In this document: positions 19,321 through 27,434 of the stretch, one piece after another
Position numbering within the stretch: the stretch's first letter is position 1
Layout of the letters: the number at the start of each line of letters is the position of its first letter
Assembly: GCF_019249725.2 (NCBI RefSeq)
Contig: NZ_CP137559.1
Coordinates: 1,035,501 to 1,099,500, forward strand
Length of the DNA stretch: 64,000 bases
Source: Segatella hominis
Lineage (GTDB): Bacteria; Bacteroidota; Bacteroidia; Bacteroidales; Bacteroidaceae
Direction of reading: 5' to 3'
The notes under the pieces: model-generated
The model's database searches: none
Told to the model about the DNA's origin: nothing
What the model saw: only the letters and a program-made list of their open reading frames with translations
Translations under genes and position numbers: made by a program

Positions 19321-19428
19321 ATGAAAACAGATTGTTTATACAAGAAAATATTAGTTTTTTTAGTGGTTAATTTAGTTTTAGTAAGTATGTGAATAGGATT
19401 TGTTGAGAAACAGGTCCTATTTTTTTTA
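19321..19428 (+). ncRNA. Short transcript with small ORF and intrinsic terminator
   Basis: From the predicted transcription start, a 23-codon frame runs 19321-19392 (begins MKTDCLYKKIL, then hydrophobic, ends VLVSM). A 13-bp hairpin follows: bases 19392-19404 pair with 19409-19421 around a GAGA tetraloop (two G-U pairs), then a T8 tract. The unit is therefore a self-contained ~108-nt RNA. It could be an sRNA, a leaderless mRNA for a tiny hydrophobic peptide, or an attenuator of the FecCD gene 145 nt further on. Coding status is unproven. Confidence 0.6.
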
Positions 19429-19429
19429 T

Positions 19430-19560
19430 TTTCTGATGGAGTATTGATTTATTTCTGATGAAGTAAAAGCTGTTTCTGATGCGGTAATATATTTCTGACT
19501 AAGTAATATGTTATTTCTGAAGGAGATGATCATTTCAAACTAAAGAATAGAATTTCAAAT
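19430..19560 (+). repeat. Phased ~20-nt direct repeats before the FecCD gene
   Basis: TTTCTGA occurs at 19430, 19452, 19473, 19492 and 19514 with a following NNNAGTA-like tail, then TTTCAAA at 19532 and 19552. Spacings are 22, 21, 19, 22, 18 and 20 nt, about two helical turns. The array ends 13 nt before the start codon at 19573. Confidence 0.7.
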
Positions 19561-19572
19561 AAGAATACGATT

Positions 19573-20592
19573 ATGGGCAAAGTTTTCATATATACTATCG
19601 CAGGATTGATGGCTGTTCTATTGCTGTTTATGTTAAGTTTAGCATTAGGTAGCGTTTCAATTCCGATTCAAGACATCATAGCCATCCTACTCGGAAAAGG
19701 AGAGGGGGTGGCAAATCCTTCATATAGTTATATTGTTTTGGAATCCCGTCTTCCTCAGGCTTTTACGGCACTTTTAGCCGGAGCTGCATTGTCGGTTTCT
19801 GGATTACTGCTTCAAACAACCTTCCGCAATCCACTTGCCGGACCGGACGTATTCGGCATTAGCAGTGGTGCAAGTCTGGCAGTAGCTATCGTGATGTTCA
19901 TACTTGGAGGAAATATTTCTTTAGGTTCTTATACCGCCAATGGTTTCTTGGCAATTCTTGTCAGTGCTTTTGTGGGAGCGATGATTATCATCTGCATAAT
20001 CTCTCTGCTTTCTACGATGGTCAAAAGTCACGTAGTACTTCTCATTATCGGTATTATGATAGGGTATTTGGCAAGCAGCGCCATCTCTCTTCTTAATTTT
20101 TATGCTACGGCTGAGGGAGTAAAGTCTTATATGATTTGGGGATTGGGTAGTTTCGGAAATGTTACGATGGGAAACGTTCCGCTTCTGGCTGGTGTCATTC
20201 TGGTAGGAAGTTTCTTTGCCATGATGATGAGCAAACCCCTCAATGCGCTATTATTAGGCGAACAGTATGCAGCAAGCTTGGGGTTTGAAATATCAAAAAT
20301 CCGACTGACACTTTTATTAATAACAGGTGTATTGACTGCCGTTGTTACAGCTTTTTGCGGACCTATAGCTTTCATCGGACTGGTAACTCCACATCTGGCT
20401 CGGATGCTTTTATCTACAGACAATCACCGACTGCTCATCCCTTTTACGATGATTGCAGGCAGTCTGATGGCTCAAATCTGTAATCTCCTGTGTTCATTGC
20501 CTTGCTGGAATGGTACGTTGCCGCTCAATGCCGTAACTCCGCTCTTTGGAGCCCCGATTGTCATTTATATATTATTAAAGGTAAAAGGGTAA
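19573..20592 (+). CDS. FecCD-family iron/cobalamin ABC transporter permease
   Basis: The 339-residue protein has about nine or ten hydrophobic segments and the FecCD hallmarks: LPQAFTALLAGAALSVSGLLLQT near the N-terminus, NPLAGPDVFGISSGAS, and the EAA-like loop CGPIAFIGLVTPHLARML that contacts the ATPase. It would form the inner membrane channel for ferric siderophore, haem or vitamin B12. It stands alone: no binding protein or ATPase gene is adjacent, as HrpB lies on the other strand downstream. The partners must be encoded elsewhere if it works. Confidence 0.93.
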   Translation: MGKVFIYTIAGLMAVLLLFMLSLALGSVSIPIQDIIAILLGKGEGVANPSYSYIVLESRLPQAFTALLAGAALSVSGLLLQTTFRNPLAGPDVFGISSGASLAVAIVMFILGGNISLGSYTANGFLAILVSAFVGAMIIICIISLLSTMVKSHVVLLIIGIMIGYLASSAISLLNFYATAEGVKSYMIWGLGSFGNVTMGNVPLLAGVILVGSFFAMMMSKPLNALLLGEQYAASLGFEISKIRLTLLLITGVLTAVVTAFCGPIAFIGLVTPHLARMLLSTDNHRLLIPFTMIAGSLMAQICNLLCSLPCWNGTLPLNAVTPLFGAPIVIYILLKVKG

Positions 20593-20638
20593 AAAGGTAA
20601 AAGGGTAAAAAAGTAAGGTAAAAAAGTAAAAAACTAAG
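20580..20638 (+). repeat. Simple GTAAAA-type repeat at FecCD gene end
   Basis: Repeated GTAAAA/GTAAAAA units overlap the stop codon of the permease gene and continue ~45 nt. Similar (GTAAAAAG)n tracts occur at 47536-47568. Slippage-generated low-complexity DNA is the simplest view. Confidence 0.65.
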
Positions 20639-20671
20639 ATGAGAAATTCAAAAATAGAGTGAAAAGATAAA

Positions 20672-23215
20672 CTATCTCTTCACTCCTTTAACAGCTTCGC
20701 TTTCCAACGGATTCTCAGGCCAGAAATGCTTAGGATAGCGGCGCTTCAATTCCTTTCGTACTTCAAAATATGTGTCCTTCCAGAAACTGCCCAAATCCTG
20801 AGTCAATTGCACCGGCTTGAAACCAGGCGACAGAAGTTCCATCAGTACAGGCTGTTTTCCGTCATTCACACAAGGTGTTTCCTTCATTCCAAAGCACTCC
20901 TGCAAGCGTACGCTCAATACAGGAATTTCAGTACCCTGGCGGTAATCGAGTTTGATTCTGCTACCAGAAGGAACTTGGATATGGGTAGGAGCCAGCCGAT
21001 CGATTTCCTGTTGAAGATCATAAGGAATGCTATTCCACAAAACTTCTTTCAGATTGATTTTCTTCAGTTCACTATTAGTGGAAATCACATGATTTCCTTC
21101 TTCCAGATAGAACGGAAGCCAGTCTTGCGCATGTTCCATCAGATAAGGAGTACTCAGATTCGGAATCTCCAGTTCAGGATGCCATTCTGTCACTTGAGCC
21201 ACACGCCTCTGCAGCATCTGCACCTGTTCATTCCAGTCGGACATGCTAAGTCCATCTTTTCTGATAGCTTCACATATAATGTTGATAATCAGACTTTTAT
21301 CAATATCATGAATCGGTTTGCTGTCAACAATGATTCTACCAATTCTTTTTTCCCTTTGCATGACAACACATCCCTGTTTACTGTCCCAAGAAACATGATC
21401 ATGCTCTGTGGCGAGTTCCTGTAAATCCTTTTCGCAGACAGGTGCTGCTAAGAAAACCTTTCCTGCATTTCCATTGGAATGCATCGAAGCCACCGCAAGC
21501 CATTGGTAACCAATTAGGGAATCTGTGCTTTCTATTCTGACTCTATTACCATTCGCCAAACGATAGTTGCCAATATGATCCATGGCGAGGGCGATGCGTT
21601 CCGGATAAGCTAAAGCCACCAGACGGCCGACAACTTCAGCAGAAGGATCCTGATTCTCCACTTTAACCTTGCACATACGATGCAGTTCTGCCGAACTCTT
21701 TGCGATTTTTGCCCATCTGCCCAAACTCTGTTTTCTGCGTGCATTCCGCAAAAGGGAAATGCGAAGAGTAATATCCTTATCCTCCTGATCAGAAAGCGGA
21801 TCTTTTTCTTCCAAGAGAGCAGCCACATCACATGCCAGACTCTTCTCCTGCTGCGTTTTCGCTCCCGAAATCATTTTAGCAATACGAGGATGACAAGGGA
21901 GTTTGACCATTACTTTGCCCAAAGGAGTCAGGCTGAAAGAAGCTTCTTCCTCCTTGCTATTAGAAACATTCTTTGGCTGGGAATTATGCAGAACAATCGC
22001 TCCAAGCATTACTAATAATTCCTTTGCACTCAGTAAATTACCAGTCGGAGGTGGAGTAAGCCAAGGCAAGACTGCAACATTTGTTTCGCCGAATGCTGCG
22101 ATTTCAAGCAACATGGATGACAAGTCAGCTTCCAGAATTTCCGGTTTACGTTGTTCCTCCATCTGATGTTCCGTCGCCATTGTCCAAAGTCGATAGCAGG
22201 TTCCTTCTGTCACTCGTCCTGCACGTCCCGCTCTCTGTACAGCCATGTCCTTGCTGATTCTTACTGTATCAAGACGACTCAATCCAGTTTTCGCATCATA
22301 GTTCAAACGACGGCAATAGCCCGCATCTATCACAATTTTTACCCCCTCAATAGTAATAGAAGTTTCAGCAATAGGAGTTGCGAGCACAATCTTCCTTTCT
22401 CCATCCAGGGAAGGAGCGATGGCCTGTTTTTGTGCTTCTTGAGATAAGTTGCCGTAAAGAGGATAAACCTTTGCATCAAGTGAAGATTTCTCGAGCAATT
22501 CCGCGCATTTTATAATCTCTCCCTGTCCAGGCAGAAATATAAGCATGTCTCCTTCCTGTTCCCTATAGGCTTTCAGGATAGTGGCAGCGGTAACCTGCAC
22601 AATCTCATGAAGTTGCGGAGTTTCCTTTGCATAAACGATTTCTACTGGAAACATTTTTCCCTGACTCTCTATCATGGGAGCCTGAAGGGAATGGCAGATA
22701 GAGTCCACATCAATGGTAGCCGACATGATGACGATTTTCAGGTCGTCTCTGATAATCTGTTGGGTCTGATGGGTGAGGGCAAAAGCCAGATCAGCCGCAA
22801 GACTTCTTTCATGAAATTCATCAAAGACAACAAGATTCACCCCGTCGAGTGTAGCATCTTCTATCAGCATTCTGGTAAGAATTCCTTCCGTCACGACTTC
22901 AATGCGTGTATCTTTAGAAGCTTTGGTTTCAAAGCGAATACGATAGCCCACAGTTTTTCCTATCGGTTCACCGAGCAAATAAGCCATGCGCTCAGCGATT
23001 TGTCTGGCTGCAATTCTCCTGGGTTCGAGAATGATTATTTTCCCCTCGCTTCCCAATGCTTGAAGCATGGTAAGCGGGAGAACGGTTGATTTTCCAGAAC
23101 CGGGTGCAGCCGTAATCACAATGGAATTGTGCTCTGACAAAGTTTGGTTTACTGCATCAGCGATTTGAAAAACCGGAAGATTACCGGAACGTTTGGCTAT
23201 ATTTTCAATCGACAT
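20672..23215 (-). CDS. hrpB: ATP-dependent helicase HrpB
   Basis: A DEAH/RHA superfamily 2 helicase of 847 residues: motif I APGSGKST, motif II DEFH (VFDEFHERS), motif III SAT (VIMSATID), and motif VI QRAGRAGR. The C-terminal HrpB domain is present (ERIALAMD, and SPGFKPVQLTQDLGSFWKDTYFEVRKELKRRYPKHFWPE split over the end), which identifies HrpB rather than HrpA. Function in RNA processing is presumed. It follows the ABC-F gene by 68 nt on the same strand. Confidence 0.95.
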   Translation of the reverse strand: MSIENIAKRSGNLPVFQIADAVNQTLSEHNSIVITAAPGSGKSTVLPLTMLQALGSEGKIIILEPRRIAARQIAERMAYLLGEPIGKTVGYRIRFETKASKDTRIEVVTEGILTRMLIEDATLDGVNLVVFDEFHERSLAADLAFALTHQTQQIIRDDLKIVIMSATIDVDSICHSLQAPMIESQGKMFPVEIVYAKETPQLHEIVQVTAATILKAYREQEGDMLIFLPGQGEIIKCAELLEKSSLDAKVYPLYGNLSQEAQKQAIAPSLDGERKIVLATPIAETSITIEGVKIVIDAGYCRRLNYDAKTGLSRLDTVRISKDMAVQRAGRAGRVTEGTCYRLWTMATEHQMEEQRKPEILEADLSSMLLEIAAFGETNVAVLPWLTPPPTGNLLSAKELLVMLGAIVLHNSQPKNVSNSKEEEASFSLTPLGKVMVKLPCHPRIAKMISGAKTQQEKSLACDVAALLEEKDPLSDQEDKDITLRISLLRNARRKQSLGRWAKIAKSSAELHRMCKVKVENQDPSAEVVGRLVALAYPERIALAMDHIGNYRLANGNRVRIESTDSLIGYQWLAVASMHSNGNAGKVFLAAPVCEKDLQELATEHDHVSWDSKQGCVVMQREKRIGRIIVDSKPIHDIDKSLIINIICEAIRKDGLSMSDWNEQVQMLQRRVAQVTEWHPELEIPNLSTPYLMEHAQDWLPFYLEEGNHVISTNSELKKINLKEVLWNSIPYDLQQEIDRLAPTHIQVPSGSRIKLDYRQGTEIPVLSVRLQECFGMKETPCVNDGKQPVLMELLSPGFKPVQLTQDLGSFWKDTYFEVRKELKRRYPKHFWPENPLESEAVKGVKR

Positions 23216-23283
23216 TACTTGTTGTTTTTTAAAGTAATCTACTATGGCGTTTGCTCTGACTTTTCATGAAAGCCATGATGATG

Positions 23284-24921
23284 TTATGATTTCTTTTCCA
23301 GTTCCTGCAGATTTTCCATTTTCTTGGTTTCGAGGAACTCGTAGATGCCGCACAAATGTTCGCGGACGCGACCATGACCGAATTCATAGACCTTACTCAC
23401 CAGTCCATCGAGGAAATCGCGGTCGTGACTCACTACAATGAGGGTTCCGTCGAAATCCAGAAGAGCTTGCTTGAGCACGTCCTTGGTCTTGAGGTCGAGA
23501 TGGTTGGTAGGCTCGTCCAGAATCAGCAGGTTTACCGGCTCCAGAAGGAGTTTGAGAATGGCAAGGCGAGTACGCTCACCACCGGAGAGGACTTTCACCT
23601 TCTTGGTAGAGTCTTCGCCACCAAACATGAAAGCCCCGAGCAAATCGCGTATCTTGTTGCGGATTTCTCCTTTCGCCACATCGTCGATAGTCTGGAATAC
23701 GGTGAGTTCACCATCAAGCAGAGAGGCTTGATTCTGGGCGAAATAACCTATCTGTACATTATGCCCCAATTCGAGTTTTCCCTCATTCTGCAACTGTCCC
23801 ATGATACATTTCACGAGCGTGGATTTACCCTCGCCATTACGACCTACGAAAGCAATCTTGTCGCCACGCTCTACAGTAAGATTCACGCCACTGAATATCT
23901 TCTTATCATCAAAAGACATTGATACATCGCTCATCTGCACAGGATAGGCACCGCTGCGAGGACTTGGTGGGAACTTGAGGCGAAGGCGACTGGTGTCTTC
24001 TTCATCCACCTCAATAAGTTCAAGTTTCTCCAGCATCTTTACGCGGCTTTGCACCTGAAATGTTTTGGAATAAGTACCTTTGAAGCGCTCAATGAAATCC
24101 TTGGTTTCGGCTATCATCTTCTGCTGCTCCTCATATTTCTTCATCTGCTGTTCGCGACGCTCCTTGCGCAGTTCCAGATACTGGCTATAGGTAGCCTTGT
24201 AGTCGTAGATGCGCCCCATAGTAACCTCGATGGTACGAGTAGTAATGTCATCTACAAACTTGCGGTCGTGGCTGATGACAACCACGGCTTTAGAACTGTT
24301 GATGATGAAATCCTCAAGCCAACCGATAGATTCGATGTCGAGATGATTGGTAGGCTCATCCAGCAGCAAGACATCAGGAGATTTCAGCAGTAGTTTTGCT
24401 AATTCGATACGCATTCGCCAACCACCAGAGAATTCGCTGGTAGGACGATCGAAATCAGAACGTTCAAAACCCAGACCGAGAAGAGTTTTCTCAACATCTT
24501 CTTCGAAATGAGTCATGTCGATGGCATAGAATTTTTCTGAGAGTGAAGAAACCTTTTCGATGAGCTGCATGTAGTCATCGCTATCATAGTCTGTACGGGT
24601 GGCAAGTTCATTGTTGATACGGTCGATTTCCGCCTGCATCTCGTGCAGATGAGCGAACGCCTGACAGGTTTCATCGAACACGGTTCGACCGTCTTCGGTC
24701 ATCAGATGCTGCGGAAGATAGGCAATGACGCAATCTTTTGGAGCGGAAACCGTACCTCTTGTAGCCGTTCTCACACCAGCAATGATTTTAAGCAAGGTAC
24801 TCTTGCCTGCGCCATTTTTACCCATCAGGGCTATACGGTCCTTCTCATTGATCTGGAAGGAAATGTCCTTGAATAAGGTGGTGCCGCCAAACTCGACGGT
24901 CAGTCCATCAACTGTAATCAT
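23284..24921 (-). CDS. ABC-F family ATPase
   Basis: Two ABC domains without membrane parts: Walker A GKNGAGKST and GRNGEGKST; signatures FSGGWRMR and LSGGERTR; Walker B LLLDEPTNHLD and LILDEPTNHLD. The ABC-F interdomain linker (KERREQQMKKYEEQQKMIAETKDFI) is a basic coiled coil. At 545 residues it resembles the Ybit/EttA-type translation factors. It is the second ABC-F protein in the window and differs in linker and tail from the first. Confidence 0.93.
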   Translation of the reverse strand: MITVDGLTVEFGGTTLFKDISFQINEKDRIALMGKNGAGKSTLLKIIAGVRTATRGTVSAPKDCVIAYLPQHLMTEDGRTVFDETCQAFAHLHEMQAEIDRINNELATRTDYDSDDYMQLIEKVSSLSEKFYAIDMTHFEEDVEKTLLGLGFERSDFDRPTSEFSGGWRMRIELAKLLLKSPDVLLLDEPTNHLDIESIGWLEDFIINSSKAVVVISHDRKFVDDITTRTIEVTMGRIYDYKATYSQYLELRKERREQQMKKYEEQQKMIAETKDFIERFKGTYSKTFQVQSRVKMLEKLELIEVDEEDTSRLRLKFPPSPRSGAYPVQMSDVSMSFDDKKIFSGVNLTVERGDKIAFVGRNGEGKSTLVKCIMGQLQNEGKLELGHNVQIGYFAQNQASLLDGELTVFQTIDDVAKGEIRNKIRDLLGAFMFGGEDSTKKVKVLSGGERTRLAILKLLLEPVNLLILDEPTNHLDLKTKDVLKQALLDFDGTLIVVSHDRDFLDGLVSKVYEFGHGRVREHLCGIYEFLETKKMENLQELEKKS

Positions 24922-25557
24922 ATTTTTTTCTTCTGTCTATATTATATAATAAGGTGTTCATCGACTTTGCTTTCTGTTTTCTGATAAAAATGAACGTATC
25001 GATGTTTCTGAATGCAAAGGTACAAATTATATTCTGAAAAATATTCAAAAATCAACCAATCTTTAGGATATAACTATATAAATGATTAATTTTGCGCATA
25101 AATATAAGTATAATATTGAAAATTGGTGTTTGTAAGTTTATGAATCCATCATCATTTAGTAAATATTTCATGATTTTATTCCTATGAACATAAATTTAAG
25201 CGTTTTGTTATTTTTTTATTTAGAATTAAGGCAATTTGATAGAATAAATGCACTTTAAAGAAACATTTAACTCTAAATATTTTTATAAAACTTACTAATT
25301 GCTCGGTTAAAATCATATTTATATTTCAGATTGTAAGGATATAACTATAAACAAAGAACAAACTAAAACATAAGCAATAAAAATAAAACAATATGTTTGT
25401 TTATGTTTTGTTTTTGTAGCAAAATGTATTAATTTTGCAGCCGAAAACGAACATAACGATAAAGGATGACTTGATTTGAATAACAACCAATGAAAGTCCG
25501 TTTTCAAAAAGAGACAATCAATAGAAGTATTAACACATTATTAATTATTAAAGGATT
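24922..25557. promoter_or_regulatory. AT-rich intergenic region with glnK-amtB promoter
   Basis: Very AT-rich DNA without a supported gene. TTTG (25407-25410) and TAATTTTG (25430-25437), 19 nt apart, form a consensus promoter reading right. The resulting leader is about 115 nt before the P-II gene start at 25558. The rest of the region shows no repeat or hairpin that I can support. Confidence 0.65.
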
Positions 25558-25914
25558 ATGAAGAAGATTGAGGCAATTATCCGCAAGTCCAGATTCGAGG
25601 ATGTCAAGAAAGCACTTTTAGCAGCAGACATCGAGTGGTTCTCTTATTACAATGTAAGAGGTGAAGGAAAGATGCGCCAGGCTCGTATTTATCGTGGTGT
25701 GATGTACGATACCAGCAGCATCGAACGAGTGCTTCTGAATATTGTGGTTCGTGATAAGAATGTAGAACCTACTATCGCTGCCATACAGGGTGCAGCACAG
25801 ACGGGAGAAATCGGAGATGGTCGTATCTTCGTGATTCCAGTAATGGATACCATCAGAATCAGAACCGGTGAACGAGGCGACATTGCATTATATAATGCTG
25901 AGAAAGAAAAATAA
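25558..25914 (+). CDS. glnK: P-II family nitrogen regulator (GlnK-like)
   Basis: A 118-residue P-II signalling protein. It starts MKKIEAIIRKSRFEDVKKAL, has the T-loop region (SYYNVRGEGKMRQARIYRG) and the C-terminal GDGRIFVIPV motif with DTIRIRTGERG. The T-loop tyrosine position of enteric P-II (uridylylated) is occupied differently, so regulation may not be by uridylylation. It lies 49 nt upstream of the ammonium transporter gene; this pairing is the standard GlnK-AmtB unit, in which GlnK blocks the channel when nitrogen is plentiful. Confidence 0.94.
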   Translation: MKKIEAIIRKSRFEDVKKALLAADIEWFSYYNVRGEGKMRQARIYRGVMYDTSSIERVLLNIVVRDKNVEPTIAAIQGAAQTGEIGDGRIFVIPVMDTIRIRTGERGDIALYNAEKEK

Positions 25915-25963
25915 AAAGACGTTTTTGTATAATATTGTATTCTAATTTAACTTTAAGATATTT

Positions 25964-27232
25964 ATGAGCAGTTTATTATTGACAACACTCGATACAGGTA
26001 ACACAGCGTGGATGATTATGGCTACCATCTTGGTGCTTTTGATGTCAATCCCAGGTATTGCACTTTTTTATGGCGGTCTGGTGCGCCAGAAGAATATATT
26101 GAGTATTTTGATGCAGACGGTATTTATCGTGGCAGTAGTCAGTTTGATATGGGTAGCATTCGGATATTCCTGGGCTTTCTCTACAGAATATGCAGATTCC
26201 GGCAATCCTTTGGCTTGCATCATCGGAGGTTTTGATAAATGTTTCCTTCATGGCATCGGTCTGGATTCTATCATGCCTACAGGTATTCCAGAACTTACAT
26301 TCGCCATGTTCCAGTGCATGTTCGCCCTGATTACTCCAGCCCTCATCCTCGGTGCTTTCGCCGAGCGTGTCAAATTCAACGGTTATGTACTTTTCACCAT
26401 TCTCTGGATCATCATCGCCTATCTTCCAATGGCCCACTGGGTGTGGGGAGGCGGTTTCCTGCAGGAGATGGGAGCCATCGACTTTGCTGGTGGTACTGTG
26501 GTTCATATCAATGCTGGTGTAGCAGCCCTGGTCATGGCACTCTGTGTGGGCAAGCGTGATGATTACCGTGCTGGTCATCCTATCACTCCTCACAACATTA
26601 CTTTCGTGTTCATGGGTATGTCATTCCTCTGGTTGGGATGGTTCGGATTCAATGCAGGTAGCGGTCTGGCTGCCGATGGTTTGGCTGCCAATGCCTTCCT
26701 CGTAACCCATATCGCCACCGCAGCCGCAGCCACTACCTGGATGATCATTGACTGGTTTGTCAATAAGAAACCAACCACTGTTGGAGCTTGTACCGGTGCC
26801 GTAGCCGGTTTGGTGGCTATCACTCCAGCCGCAGGTAGTACAGATATTTTAGGAGCATTCTGCATCGGTATCATTTCTACCGTAGTCTGCTTCTTCATGG
26901 TAGCAGTAGTAAAAGAGAAGTTCAAGTATGATGATGCGCTTGATGCTTTTGGTGTTCATGGTATGGGTGGTATTTTAGGTTCTATACTTACTGGTGTATT
27001 CGCCACTCATTGTGTAACTGGTACTGATGGTGTTCAGGGAGCCCTTTATGGTGATTGGCACCAGCTTTGGATTCAGGTAGTAGCCACCGTGGTAAGTATC
27101 ATTTATAGTATCATAGTTACTTACATTATCTTCAAGGTGGTTGATAAGTCTGTAGGTGTACGTGTTGACAAGCGAGTAGAGGAGGAAGGTCTCGACATCT
27201 ACGAGCATGGTGAGAGTGCGTATAGTAACTAA
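25964..27232 (+). CDS. amtB: Ammonium transporter
   Basis: A 422-residue polytopic protein with about eleven membrane segments. Family signatures include IPGIALFYGGLVRQKN, the AHWVWGGGF and DFAGGTVVHINAG stretches, and the twin-histidine region FGVHGMGGILGSI. It moves ammonium/ammonia across the inner membrane. It is the second gene of the glnK-amtB operon, followed by a strong hairpin terminator. Confidence 0.95.
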   Translation: MSSLLLTTLDTGNTAWMIMATILVLLMSIPGIALFYGGLVRQKNILSILMQTVFIVAVVSLIWVAFGYSWAFSTEYADSGNPLACIIGGFDKCFLHGIGLDSIMPTGIPELTFAMFQCMFALITPALILGAFAERVKFNGYVLFTILWIIIAYLPMAHWVWGGGFLQEMGAIDFAGGTVVHINAGVAALVMALCVGKRDDYRAGHPITPHNITFVFMGMSFLWLGWFGFNAGSGLAADGLAANAFLVTHIATAAAATTWMIIDWFVNKKPTTVGACTGAVAGLVAITPAAGSTDILGAFCIGIISTVVCFFMVAVVKEKFKYDDALDAFGVHGMGGILGSILTGVFATHCVTGTDGVQGALYGDWHQLWIQVVATVVSIIYSIIVTYIIFKVVDKSVGVRVDKRVEEEGLDIYEHGESAYSN

Positions 27233-27345
27233 TTGAGATTTCCACAGGTCAGCCTATAATGATCGACTAAATGCTTGAAATCGCAATGCTGAAGGCTGAT
27301 AGAATAGGTTCTGACTCTGATACATGTGAGTTTTAAAATACATAG

Positions 27346-27391
27346 CCGGCTGATTTTATGTTTGTTACATAAAGTCAGCCGGTTTATTTAT
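27346..27391. terminator. Bidirectional terminator between amtB and kup
   Basis: A 16-bp inverted repeat (CCGGCTGATTTTATGT, 27346-27361, against 27367-27382 with one G-U pair) with loop TTGTT, followed by TTTATTTATTT on the plus strand. It lies between convergent genes. Confidence 0.85.
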
Positions 27392-27434
27392 TTCTGCTAA
27401 TCAGAGGATATCTATTCTCCTCTGCTAATATTAT

